NCBI RefSeq assembly: GCF_963259705.1
Contig: NC_081842.1
Location: 65,546,787 to 65,610,786 of the forward strand
DNA length: 64,000 nucleotides
Reading direction: 5' to 3'
Origin: Myotis daubentonii
Taxonomy: Eukaryota > Chordata > Mammalia > Chiroptera > Vespertilionidae
A program made the translations under genes and the position numbers. Within the stretch, counting starts at the first letter, position 1; every line of letters begins with the position of its first letter. Shown piece by piece: positions 45,731-56,959 of the stretch. The notes under the pieces are model-generated. The model saw nothing but the letters and a program-made list of their open reading frames with translations, did not search any database and was not told where the DNA came from.

Positions 45731-46351
45731 CTAATATTCCTCAAACATAAGCCAATGTTTAGAAACTATAACCTCAATGAAGCTTTATAATCTTTCTTGT
45801 CAAAATAAAAAAGGTTGGAAAATAATTCTTTAAAATGCTTTTCCTTATTATAGTCAAAAGTTCTATTTGTTGTCAAATAACATATCTAGACTATCTTCCT
45901 AACACACTTTTACTTTATTATTCCTGCCTTTTACATTTATTTGCTTCACAGTCTAGAATCTTTCTGGTTCAAGTATTAATGGATAACAGACTGAAAATAT
46001 TCCTTCAATCCTTTCTTTTCCCTTTTCTCAAAGACGGTTCTATTCTTCATCTTAAATTAGTTCAGTCATCTAAATAAAGGGTGGTGGTGGCAATAGGTAA
46101 AATATGAAAAGTAAAATGTTGTGAATTATTGAAATTGGATAATGGATATAACACATTCAGTACACACTATTTTTGTATGTTTGAAAATTTTTATAAAAAA
46201 AATTTTAAATTGTAATCAGAAAAATAAAATGAAATAAATTAGCCCAATCAACAGATGGATTTATTGCCCAGTTGTAACTTGATATGAACTCACGAAATTT
46301 CAGGGCACAGACTTGAAAGTTGGCCTTATCTCAACAGGTTATAATTTTTTA
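45731..46351. other. Unannotated AT-rich DNA
   Basis: An 80-codon frame (45835-46077) is not recognisable. No repeat identified. Confidence 0.35.
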
Positions 46352-46716
46352 CTAGAGGCCTGCCCAGTGCACGAATTTGTGCATGGGTGGGGTCTAGCTG
46401 GCCTGCCCCGATGGGAGCCCATCAGGCTGGGCCAGCGGAGGGGAGGGGCCGCGAGCGGTTGGCTGGCCAGCCCCACCCCTGATCAGGGTGTTGGGGGCCG
46501 ATCCGGGGCAGGGCCGTCCTGGGGGAGGGGCCGTAGGTGGTTGGCAGCTGGCCCCACCCCCAATCAGGGTGTTGGGGGCTGATTGGGGGCCAAGCCGGCT
46601 GCAGTGGGGCCAATCAGGGTCCAGATCAGGCTGGTTGGCTGTTGCAGTGCGTGTCATAGCCACTGGTTGGTCTAGTCGTTTTGCGGTTTTGGTTGCTGGG
46701 CTTTTATATCTCTAGA
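46352..46716 (-). mobile_element. HeliBat-type Helitron, copy 6
   Basis: Reverse strand: the 3' end CTAG at 46352 has the hairpin gtgcacgaatttgtgcat, and the 5' end is TCTAGAGATATAAAAGCCC at 46716. It lies between A and T. The body has two diverged GC-rich units around tgatcagggtgttgggggc (46470 and 46560), of roughly 90 bp. Open frames here (46313-46715) are this element. Confidence 0.87.
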
Positions 46717-47264
46717 TCATTTAGTGCTTTATGTTATTTTCTGTCATTTAGTCCAGGCTTGAAAGCACTTTGAATTATTATTTCAAAGGCAAAAACTCAG
46801 GTCTAAAACTACCAAAATTTCCACTAGTGAGTCTCTGTTCCTGGAAGGTATGACTCCCTGTATTTGTTTATCTCTTTCCCATCTTGGTTCAATGGTTTGC
46901 CCTATTTTCTGCCCTCTTATGGATCCAAGAAAATCTAGTTGATTTTTTGAATCTGTTCAGCTTTTTACTTGTTATTAGGACTTCCAAGTTCCTTACATGT
47001 GGAACCAGAAACCAGAAGTTCTTCTATTGAATTTTATTAGTTAAGTGACATATGAGAAATCTGATCCTTATTCATAACTGTAAATAAGTAATTCACAATT
47101 TAGTGCTCATGTTCTCTCTCTGGTTTTTTATCTCCCCCTTTCTTCCTTTTTTAGAATGAAGTTAAAATTTTTGGGAACTATTTTATTTTCTTTGGAACTA
47201 TTAAATAAGAAGTTGACACGTAGGTAAAAGAGAATTAAACACAAAAAACATAAGCTGAGATTAA
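46717..47264. other. Unannotated DNA
   Basis: No gene or recognisable repeat. Confidence 0.35.
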
Positions 47265-47835
47265 TTAAGTACTTCCTGGGTGCCTGGCATGGAGCTTAAT
47301 TGGTTAATACTCTTGAATTAGTCTGTTGGTTTTATTGATTTTGTTTATTTTTTAATTTTATTTTTTAAATTTATCTTTATTGTTGAGAATATTATAGGTG
47401 TCCACCTTTTTTCCTCCATTGTCCCCCTCCAACCAGTTCTCACTCCACCCCAGGCCTTCAACTCACTATTGTCTGTGTTAATCTGTTGGATTTAAATCCT
47501 GATGATGGCCTGTAGCTGTGGGACCTTGGGCCTCACTTTTCTCAACTGTAAAAAGGTATAATACTATAGTACTTAATAGAGTTTTGTGATGATTAAATGA
47601 GAAAATGTGTAAAATTTTTATCATAGTGTCCTCTATATGGTCAAGTGCTTGATAAATGCACTTATTTTCAGTACTTGAGTGATCACATTTAGTTATCACA
47701 AAAGCTCTGGTCTATAGGTACTTTTATTTCCTCCATTTTATAGATGAGGGAAAAAAACTTTTGATGATATTAAGGTCTTTGTCTAAAGCAGTTAGGTCAA
47801 GATTTGACTGAATCTAGAAACTACACACACACCTT
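47265..47835. repeat. MIR fragments with an intervening old L1 3' end
   Basis: 47265-47330 is MIR-like (cctgggtgcctggcatgg). 47366-47480 is a reverse-strand L1 3' end (atctttattgttgagaatat, then C-rich text). 47495-47665 is a plus-strand MIR (gtgggaccttgggcctcac, tctcaactgtaaaaagg). 47700-47830 is a reverse MIR (ccattttatagatgagg). All old. Confidence 0.6.
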
Positions 47836-47905
47836 TAACTTTTATGCTCTATTTCCTCCTAATTAGTAAGAAACAGATATAAGTTAAGGGCTCAAAGAAA
47901 TATTT

Positions 47906-48145
47906 CTTTTTTTTAATTAAATGTATTTTATTTTCTAAAAAATATTTTTATTGATTTCAGAGAGGAAGGGATAAGGAGAGAGAGATAGATACATCAATGA
48001 TGAGAGAGAATCAGATTGTCTGCCTCCTGGAGGTCCCCTACTTGGGAATGATCCTGCAACCCCGGCATGTGCTCTGACCAGGAATCAAAATGTGACCTCC
48101 TGGATCATAGGTTGAAGCTCAACTACTGTGCCACACTGACCGGGC
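47906..48145 (-). mobile_element. Ves SINE
   Basis: Reverse strand: the head GCCCGGTCAGTGTGGCACAG is at the high end, then the B-box region, a GA-rich body and a T-run (tail) at the low end. A perfect 13-bp duplication caaagaaatattt flanks it (47893-47905 and 48146-48158). Confidence 0.93.
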
Positions 48146-48469
48146 CAAAGAAATATTTAGCAGTGGCCTTAAGATTCTTGTGCTCATGCAAGTGAGTAAT
48201 CAGTTGTTCTCTCAGAGTTGGTTACATGAAATGGGAGTCTTATTTTAATGGACCGTTAAATATTTTAGACATACCTATTTTGCCAATATTAGTTTTTTTT
48301 ATGATTAAGTAATTATTTTATTAAGATATTTTTTTAATTATAAAAATAATATATACTTTATACAGAAAATATTGAAAATTCAGAAAAGTACTCCAAAGTA
48401 ATGGGTATGTTTCTAGTACTTAGAGACAGCTGTTTTTAAAAAAGGTTATGTACACTTTTTATCCTAAAA

Positions 48470-48775
48470 AGGTTTCCCCAGTTTTATTGAGGTATGATTG
48501 ACAAAATTGTATACTTACATTTTACAATTTGATATTTTTAAGAAGTAACTACATGATTTCATGTACATACATATTGTGAAATGATTACCACAATTAATTA
48601 ACACATCTGTATCATCTCACATAGTTACCATTTTTTTTTCCTTTGTGGTGAGAACTTAAGATCTATTCTCAGCATATTACAAGTATATAATACAGTATTA
48701 TTAAGTATAATCACCACACTGTGTATTAAATCCCCAGAATTTACTCATTTTATAATGTCATTAAGAAATAAATAA
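48470..48775 (-). mobile_element. L1M LINE 3'-end fragment
   Basis: Recognisable reverse-strand phrases: ttttattgaggtatgattga, gtgaaatgattaccacaatt, tggtgagaacttaagatcta, gtataatcaccacactgtgt. Ancient. Confidence 0.7.
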
Positions 48776-50814
48776 ATTGGTTACTGAGGAAATTTACTGC
48801 ATTACTGAAGAATAAAAAATTACACTCTAAATTTTATTTGAAAGTTATTCCCTACCTTGAAGAACCGCACTAGATATTACACGTTTTCATATGGGAATAT
48901 CTTCCTTAACTCAGTGTTCTCTCATAAAAACTATTTTCTAGGAAAGTGTTACAAAAACATTTGACTGTACCAACTAAATCTCAGGTCCTAGAACCACAAG
49001 TGATAATAATGTGAATATGCCTTTCCTTACTTCAATTTAGGGCTAGGTAAATAGTTTAATAATACTCATTATCATTAGATATCAGTTTCTTAGTATAAAA
49101 CATTCTTCTTATTTAGTTCTGGATAGAACTATTTTTTAGTATTTGGGAAATCAAGTTTGATGGAATGGTAAGTGAAATTTCAATCTTTTAAATTTCTACT
49201 TGCAAAATCTTACAAAAATTATTTAATTTCTCTGAAGCTTAATTAACTATTGTGAATGAATAGAATAATGTCAAATTACTATATTGATAGTAAGGATTAA
49301 ATTCAGTAGTTGCTGTGAAAAACTTTTGTAAGCTGTCATATGAAAGACAAATATAAACTGTTGATGAAGTCATCCATAAATTGAGAACCTCTTGTTTATG
49401 AAAAAAAGGAAGAAATGGATTATCATTTAGGGGATTTTTGCTATGGGTCAAACAAGACTTCATATCCATTTTCATTTAATACCTTTGTCCCATTTTTCCT
49501 AATGAGAAAACTGAAATTCAGGGGAAATGAGTAACTTGTTTCAGTTCATACCTTGTGAATGTGGAAGCTTGATTCATATCTGGGTTTGTTTGACATTCTG
49601 CTTCTCATCCACCTAGAGAAGGAGTGTACTGTCCATGAATAATTGAGAGTGAGATGAAAAGCTAATCTTTCAGGTTCTCATTAAGATACAGTGATGCCTT
49701 ACATTTATTATTCCTCCTTTTACTATTTCTAAATATTTCAAAATGATTTGCTCATTTTTCTTTTTAACAGCAGTATTAGTTGGGTAGAAAACTGCGAGAT
49801 TTCTGATGTGATTAAACAACTACATATTGTACATCACAAATGACCTCAGGTCATTTAGCTGAAAAGAGAGTCATGAAGAACATTTATGGTTTGTAATGCA
49901 GTTCACAAGTCAATAAAATACTTAAAAAAAATCAAAATTGTTAATTTTAGTGAAGCAGATGGTATATATCACAATACATTTCAACTGATTTTTTGGTAAT
50001 ACTTAGGTAATCAAGATTTCAAATTCATTGATTAGAATTGCCTACCTTATGCAGAAAATATCCCCACAGAAACCAACATTTAAACATTTCTTATCTTTGG
50101 GGAGGGTCTGGAAAAAGGCAAATTCCACATAGTTTGAGTATGTTACACAGAGGGGTTAAGAGGGAAAAAAAAATCACAGAAACTAAATTACATTCAATTT
50201 ATTTCTAAGTCAGCTTTTCATAGTGCAGCTTATTTTGTTGGAAGTGCATTCTCTTTTATAGAACATTAGGCATATCTATACTCACATAAATATGAAACAT
50301 TTAAAAATCCCCCCAAAATTATTTTTTGATTATCCATACCTTATTTTCCATCTGTTAGTACAAATAATCAAGGTTATTGTATTTTCAAAAGCTCTGGAGA
50401 GTGTTATGCTTCCTGCAAAGGTATAATAGAATATGTATCAAAACAGTAGTATGTTTTGCAATGCTTGTGCAATTAATTGATTATTCCTGCTGATAATGGA
50501 GTTGCCAGAAGTTATGGTGGCATCCTATGTACATTCATTAAAAAACATTTATTTAATTATACAGCACTTAATACATTCAAAACATTGTACTTTGCACTCT
50601 ATTAAGATACAGGGATGGCTACAATATGACTTTCGCTCCAGGAACATTGAAGTTTCATGGAAGAGATAGGCCTGTAAACAACCAACTGTATTTGCCCTAA
50701 TAAATGTTCCTGTTTTTGTACAATTACTCTTTCTCTTTCCTGGGAAAGAAACTAATTTTTATTGCGTATTCATTATTTGTAGACATTATACTCCAAAAAT
50801 TAATACATTTTACT
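48776..50814. other. Unannotated AT-rich DNA
   Basis: About 50540-50690 is faintly L2-like. No gene or young insertion seen. A 78-codon minus frame (49239-49475) is not recognisable. Confidence 0.35.
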
Positions 50815-51030
50815 GTGCTTTGAATAGTACCTTACACTTTGTAAGCACTCAACAAAGATTATGTTATTATTACCAATTTAATATGATAATCAAAACAACT
50901 CTATGAGATAGCTCTTCTTATTCTCATTTTATAGATGAGCTATACAAGACTTGGATAAATAACTTGCTTAAGGATACATAGCTAATAAGTATTATTCAGA
51001 TCTGAGTCCATGGCCCATGCTGCAGAATAG
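50815..51030 (-). repeat. MIR SINE fragment
   Basis: Reverse-strand MIR phrases: ctatgagatagctcttctta, cattttatagatgagctata, aataacttgcttaaggatac, atagctaataagtattatt. Confidence 0.65.
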
Positions 51031-51224
51031 TGGTCTCAAAAGTAGTGTACATGCACTCTAGGAAATATGCAAGATGGTTTATTAGGGCTTGAGAAGATAC
51101 CAGATCTTTTGTATATATTTTTTTATTTTAAAGAAATTATTGGTGACTAATATTTAATATGTAGATTGTTGCTGGCAATGTCAAAGTATTATTTACACAC
51201 AATGTAAGTTATACAAAGCATCTT

Positions 51225-51398
51225 TGTTTTAAAATTGATTTCAGAGAAGAAGGGAGAGGGAGAGAGAGATAGAAACATAAATGAGAAGAGAGAATCACTG
51301 ATCTACTTCTTCCTGCACGCCTTCTACTGGGGATCAAAACCTGGGACCCTTCCATCCGCAGGCTGACGCTCTATCCACTGAGGCAGACCTGCTAGGGC
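51225..51398 (-). mobile_element. Ves SINE
   Basis: Reverse strand: head GCCCTAGCAGGTCTGCCTCA at the high end. Perfect 15-bp duplication tatacaaagcatctt (51210-51224 and 51399-51413). Confidence 0.94.
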
Positions 51399-51413
51399 TA
51401 TACAAAGCATCTT

Positions 51414-52324
51414 GAGGGGAGAGTGGGACTTGGTTTCTTTTAAGATTTGGAGGTAATGAATTTTATTTGTGCCTTGTTATAAGAAGTCACAGAGTACATT
51501 ATCTGCTTTTAGCTAAACCAACACTTAGAAAACAGACAACTAAAAATATAGCAAAATAAAGATACTACTAATAATCCATGCACATTTGAACAAGAATATA
51601 TCTCTCTAATACATATTATGAACACTTTGTCAGCTACATTACAAAGTAAAGGCAATGCCGATTTAATCATATTTGATAATAAATGAACCAAAAATAATGA
51701 TCAAGAAGTCTATTTGAAATGTGGATATATATTCATTCTCATTAAGGATGAACCTCATCCTTAGTGTATGGTGTACCTTGAAGTATAGAAAACGAGATGG
51801 TGGAAGGCCTTCTCATTGGTAAGGCATTAAAATTTAAATATCTAGGTCATGAAGCAAGCAGTGTTTAATGTCACATGATTTTCAGTCCAGACTTTACAAA
51901 GTCATTAAGTTAATGTTTAAAATTCTTTTGGGGATTATTTTTAACTGATTAGGAAAAGACAAACACATATATCATTAGAAACACTGTGCTTCCCTCAATA
52001 GCAAAAATGGTTAAAGTTATGCATGAAAAATAATATAGTAACAAACTAGCACATTTATTTGTTAGCAAATGCTGTTAGAAGATTGTAGAAAACAGTCCTG
52101 AAGATTTAAAGAAATAATTACTTGAACATATGATACAGTTAGAAAGGTTTACTATATAGTTAAAGTACCAATATTTGTAAATATTTCAGCCAATGGTATT
52201 TGTTACATTTAATCTAAGTAATGTTAAGAACTGTATTTTTAGAAATCACTAAAAGAATTACTGGAGAAGATACCTAGCAAAGCATCAAAATTCTAAGTAA
52301 AACAATGCATTTCTACAAAAAATA
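51414..52324. other. Unannotated AT-rich DNA
   Basis: No gene or recognisable repeat. Confidence 0.35.
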
Positions 52325-52747
52325 TCCTATATAATAAAACCCTAAAATGCAAATCGACCAAACTGCAGAATGACCGGTTGCTGTGATGCGCACTGACCAC
52401 CAGGGGGCAGACAGTCGACCGGTCGACCAGTCATTATGACATGCACTGACCATCAGGGGGCAGATGCTCCGACTGGTAGGTTAGATTGCTGCTGGGGTCT
52501 GGCCAATTGGGACTTTACGAGACAGGCCGGACACGCCCTGGAGCCTTCCCGTTGTCCCTCCCCGGCTGGCCAACCTCCCGCGTCCCTCCCTGGCCCCAAT
52601 TGTGCACCTGTGGGGGGCCTCGGCATGCCCTGCACCCTCTCAGAATCTAGGACCTCTTGGGGATGTCAGAGAGCCAGTTTCGGCTCAATCCCACAGGCCA
52701 GGCTGAGGGACCCCACTGGTGCACGAATTCTTGCACTGGGCCTCTAG
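52325..52747 (+). mobile_element. HeliBat-type Helitron, copy 7
   Basis: 5' TCCTATATAATAAAACCC after A. The 3' hairpin gtgcacgaattcttgcac and GGGCCTCTAG end at 52747, before T. It carries two direct copies of a CTCF-like motif (52394-52410 and 52447-52463) separated by a palindromic gtcgaccggtcgac (52415-52428). Non-coding. Confidence 0.92.
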
Positions 52748-53211
52748 TAATTTATAAGCAAGCTATTTTAACGAATCAGTTGAAGTTAAAAGTGCTGTAG
52801 GATGTCATTGATATGATTAATTTGTTGTGTTTTTCAAATAAAAGCTTTTAAATGGTAGAAAATAATAATAAAATTGGAAGAACAGTAATTTGTAATAAGA
52901 TTGATAGTGGCCATGAATATTGTTTGCACCATATCAGGTTCACTGGTTAGTCAGTGGCAGACTATTGAGAAGCAATATCAAATTTATGCAGTCATGCATT
53001 TTTCTTTTACACACTGACAAAGAATTCTGTTTTACTGCCCTCTTCAATGATGACAGGTGGCTGACATTACTATACCTTATAACATATATGCATTTTCAAA
53101 AAAACAAACACTTTTCTCTATTTTTAAAGTAATAAGTACCTATAATGAATGAGAAGGTAACTACTTTTTGAAAAGCTCATGTTATGAATGTTTGTAATTA
53201 TGTTCTTTTTT
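52748..53211. other. Unannotated AT-rich DNA
   Basis: A 70-codon frame (52920-53132) is not recognisable. Confidence 0.35.
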
Positions 53212-53400
53212 ATGTTATTTTTATGGATTTATTGTGATGACATTGTTTAACAAAATTATACAGGTTTTAGGTGCCCAATTCTACAACATCTGTACACTGC
53301 AGTATGTGTTCACCACCCTAAGTCAAGTCTCAGTCCATCACTTTCTATCCCCCTTATACCCTCCTCCTCTTCTCCCACCCCTCCTTGTAATTATTTTCAT
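53212..53400 (-). mobile_element. L1 LINE 3'-end fragment
   Basis: Reverse-strand laurasiatherian-type L1 3' UTR: ttttaggtgcccaattctac, catctgtacactgcagtatg, gtgttcaccaccctaagtca, then C-rich text. Confidence 0.7.
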
Positions 53401-53975
53401 TATAATGTAATTTTGTTGCTAAGACCAATGTTAATTGTAAAACTCTGGTTTCTATATAATTTAAAAACTATACAAAACTGTACCTGACTACCAGGAACCA
53501 AATTTTATAACTTGTTTTAAAAATCTTCTAAATGAAATCTTTAAATCAATTTAAAATTTTTTTTGTTGAAAAATAAAAATGCTAAAATACCCTGGTTAAT
53601 AAGAATGACTGATTGACATCCGGGAAGATGGAAACTTACTAGCCAGATTTCAACAAAATCTTTTACATAATTGGTGGTTAGGAATGAAAATTGAATATTG
53701 TGATTTAATAATCACATTTGGATCTACTATTTTATGAAGCCACCCACCCCCACCATGGCAACCTGGATAGTTAAGTATCACAATAACCTGAACATAGTAT
53801 CAGATTTTAAATGACTGTTTTACAAAGTGTAAAACCAAGCCAAGATATAAAGAGTGACAAATATTTAATCAAATTACTCTGTCTAAATATTTTGTTTTTT
53901 AGTAAGAGCAAAAATGTTTTCCAGTTGTTGATAAATACAACAAAATTAAAATTTGAGTATTGTTTAATTCTTATT
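53401..53975. other. Unannotated AT-rich DNA
   Basis: No gene or recognisable repeat. Confidence 0.35.
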
Positions 53976-53989
53976 TATCTCATCCTTTA

Positions 53990-54210
53990 TTTATTTATTT
54001 AATATATTTTTATTGATTTCAGAGAGGAAGGGAGAGGTTGAGAGAGATAGAAATATCAATGATGAGAGAGAATCATTGATTGGCTGCCTCCTGCATGCCC
54101 CCTACTGGGAATTGAGCCTACAACCCGGGCATATGCCCCTGACCAGAATCGAACCCAGGACCCTTCAGTCTGCAGGCCGACAATCTCCACTGAGCCAAAC
54201 CAGCTAGGGC
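53990..54210 (-). mobile_element. Ves SINE
   Basis: Reverse strand: head GCCCTAGCTGGTTTGGCTCA at the high end; the tail is (TTTA)n followed by atatatttttattgatttc. Perfect 14-bp duplication tatctcatccttta (53976-53989 and 54211-54224). Confidence 0.95.
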
Positions 54211-54254
54211 TATCTCATCCTTTAGAATGCCTGCTACTTCATTCTATGTTTATA

Positions 54255-54273
54255 ATATAGTAGTATATATCTA

Positions 54274-54334
<61 letters not shown>

Positions 54335-54377
54335 GTATATGTATATGTATATATGTATAACTATATATATATATATA
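54255..54377. repeat. (TA)n microsatellite with GTATA variants
   Basis: Nearly pure TA from 54277 to 54318, then interrupted by tatgtata units. It ends exactly at Helitron copy 8, and TA-rich DNA resumes on the other side of that element (from 55928). Confidence 0.92.
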
Positions 54378-55927
54378 CTAGAGGCCCGGTGCACAAAAAT
54401 TTGTGCACTCGGGGGAAAGGGGGTACCTCAGCCCGGCCTGTGCCCTCTCGCAGTCTGGGACCCCTCGGGAGATAACAACCTGCTGGCTTAGGCCCGCTCC
54501 CGGGTGGCAGAGGGCAGGCCTAATCCCTAGGTGCAGCCCCTGGTCGGGCTCAGAGCAGGGCCGACTGGGGAATTGGGGCGCCACCCCCTGTCATGCACAG
54601 AGCAGGGCGGATTGGGAGGTTGCGATGCCACCCTCAGTCACGCTCAGGGTAGGGCCAATTGGGGGGTTGGGGCACCGCCCCCTGTCACACTCAAGGCAGG
54701 GTCCATGGGGAGGTTGTGGCGCCACCCCCTGTCACGCACAGAGCAGGGCCAATCGGGGGTTGGGGCGCTGCCCCCTGTCACGCACAGAGCAGGGTCCATC
54801 AGGGGGTTGGGGAGCTCCCCCGTCACGCACAGAGCAGGGCGGATCAGGGGGTTGGGGCGCCGCCCTCTATCACCCACAGAGCAGGGCCGATCAGGGGGTT
54901 GGGGCGCGGCCACTGTCACACTCAGGGCAGGGCCGATGGGGAGGTTATGGCTCTACCCCATCAACACAGAGCAGGGCCCGTGGGGTGGGGGGATTGGGGC
55001 GCCGCCCTCTATCACCCACAGAGCCGCAGGGCGATCAGGGGTTTGGGGAGCTCCCTCCTATCAGGCACAGCGCAGGGCCAATCAGGGGGTTGGGGCGCCT
55101 TCCCCTGTCAGGAACAGAGCAGGGCCGATAGGGAGGTTTTGGCCCCACCCCCTGTCACACATAGAGCCACAGGGCGATCAGGGGGTTTGAGTGCTGCCCC
55201 CTGTTATGCTGATTCTGGTGCCGGGAGACCTCGTGGCTGCGCTGATCCCAGTGCTGGGAGTCATATTACCCTTTTACTATATAGAATAGAGGCCTGATGC
55301 ATGGGTGGGGGCTGGCTGGTTTGCCCTGAAGGGTGTCCCGGATCAGGGTGAGGGTCCCCACTGGGGTGCCTGGCCAGCCTGGATGAGGGGATGATGGCTG
55401 TTTGCAGCTGGTCACACACCCTTCAGGGCGAGGGTCCCCACTGGGGTGCCTGGCCAGTCTGGGTGAGGGGCTGAGGGCTGTTTTCAGGCTGGGACTGAAG
55501 CTCCCAACTGCTCGTTTTTTTCTTTTTCTTTTTTTATTCTGAGCCAGCTTTAGCTCTGAGGCTCCAGCTCTTAGGCCTCTGCTCCTGAAAGCAGGTATCT
55601 GGTTTGTTTAGGTTCTACAGTCGAAACTCTGTTTCAACTCCAGCTCTGAGATCCCAGGCGGGCTCGCTGAAAGCTGGTTTCTGGGGTTTTGTTTAGCTTC
55701 TATTTTTGTAACTATGTTTCAAACTTCCAGCTCAGAGGCCTGCAGCGGTAGGCGGGGAATGTTGGAGTCCTCCGTCACTGAAGCAAGCAAGCCTCATGTT
55801 CGTTTCAAGCTGCCTAGCTGCCGGCCGCTATCTTGGCTGGCAGTTAATTTGCATATCGCCCTGATTAGCCAATGGGAAGGGTAGCGGTCATATGCCAATT
55901 ACCATGTTTCTCTTTTATTAGATAGGA
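54378..55927 (-). mobile_element. Composite HeliBat-type Helitron, copy 8
   Basis: Reverse strand: the 3' end CTAG at 54378 has the hairpin gtgcacaaaaatttgtgcac (54389-54408), and the 5' end is TCCTATCTAATAAAAGAG at 55927. Same two-module plan as copies 3 and 4, with the junction at about 55286/55287. The promoter-like module (55287-55927) has CCAAT (55869-55873), octamer ATTTGCAT (55847-55854), a YY1-like site with one change near 55826 and the 80-bp duplication (55363/55443). The 3' module holds about fourteen 47-bp minisatellite units. Inserted inside (TA)n. Confidence 0.9.
54548..55205 (+). repeat. Minisatellite, unit about 47 bp, about 14 copies, inside Helitron copy 8
   Basis: Same unit as at 27590-28110, with slightly different copy number and order. 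Apparent frames of 212-242 codons are repeat read-through. Confidence 0.9.
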
Positions 55928-55963
55928 TATATAACTATATATATATAACTATACATATTTAAC

Positions 55964-56021
<58 letters not shown>
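55928..56021. repeat. (TA)n then (TG)n microsatellite
   Basis: TA-rich from 55928, passing into pure TG at 55973-56021 (about 24 units). It lies between Helitron copies 8 and 9. Confidence 0.93.
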
Positions 56022-56023
<2 letters not shown>

Positions 56024-56655
56024 CTTAAAGAAGCAGGGGCCGTCACATCTGAAACAACCAAACGGACCGAACAGGCTGAGTGGAGCGACAAGGCCAGCAG
56101 GGAGGTTAGTGAGGGACAACCAAACGACTGAACAGCAGGCTACGTAGGGCGACCAGGCTGTCGGGATGGGGGGCAGTGAGGGGTGACCAGGCTGGCAGAG
56201 CGGGGCAGTGAGGGGCAATGAGGCCGGCGGGGGGGGGGGCAGTTGGGGGCGACCAGGTCTGCAGGGGGGGCAGTTAGTGGTGTCCAGGCCGGCACAGGGG
56301 GGCAGGGAGGGGTGACCAGGCCTGCATGGGGGGCAGTTGGGAGCAACCAGGCTGGCAGGGGGGGAAGTTAGGGATGATCAGGCCAGCAGAGGGGGACAGT
56401 TGGGGGCAACCAGGCTAGCAGGAGGGCAGTAAGGGGTGGTCAGGCTGGCGTGGGGGGCAGTTGGGGGCGACCAGGCAGGCAGGGGGGCAGTTAGGGGAGG
56501 TCAGGCAGGCAGGCAGGAGAGGAGTTAGGAGCCAGCGGTCCTGGATTGTGAGAGGCAGTTGGACATCCCCTGAGGGTCCTAGAGTGGAGAGGGTACAGGC
56601 TGTGCTGAGGGGATCCCTCCCCCCCGTGCACGAATTTCTTGCAATGGGCCTCTAA
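56022..56655 (+). mobile_element. HeliBat-type Helitron, copy 9, 5' end not found
   Basis: The 3' end is clear: a hairpin-like gtgcacgaatttcttgcaa and GGGCCTCTAA (CTRR) at 56655, followed by T. The body is a minisatellite of about 33-bp units (gcagttgggggcgaccaggc, tggcaggggg) from about 56120 to 56520. No TC start is visible: upstream the element dissolves into (TG)n. It entered a type-B hAT MITE, whose remainder follows. Confidence 0.75.
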
Positions 56656-56959
56656 TGCCGCAACCCTTTAATACAGTTCCTCATGTTGTGGTGACCCCCA
56701 AGCATAAAATTATTTTCATTGCTACTTCATAAGTGTAATTTTGCTACTGTTATGAATCGTAATGTAAATATCTGATATGCAGGATGTATTTTCATTGTTA
56801 CAAATTGAGCATAATTAAAGCATAGTGATTAATCACAAAAACTATATGTAATTATATATGTGTTTTCTGATGGTCTTAGGCGACCCCTGTGAAAGGGTCG
56901 TTCGACCCCAAAAGGGGTTGCGACCCACAGGTTGGCGACCCGGAGGTTGAGAACTGCTG
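56656..56959 (-). mobile_element. Non-autonomous hAT MITE, type B, first ~22 bp missing
   Basis: It matches the copy at 42920-43209 in reverse, starting at tgccgcaaccctttaatac and ending gaggttgagaactgctg. The outer terminus that should precede it is absent; Helitron copy 9 abuts exactly there. A short extra stretch (ggcgacccg) lies near the right end. Confidence 0.85.

Noticed and set aside
54403..55297. Three overlapping frames of 212-242 codons on the plus strand, and similar ones at 27571-28292
   Set aside because: They run through a 47-bp tandem repeat inside a Helitron, on the strand opposite to the element. A unit of 47 bp shifts frame each copy, so all frames show the same cycling peptide. 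No start context or homology supports a gene.
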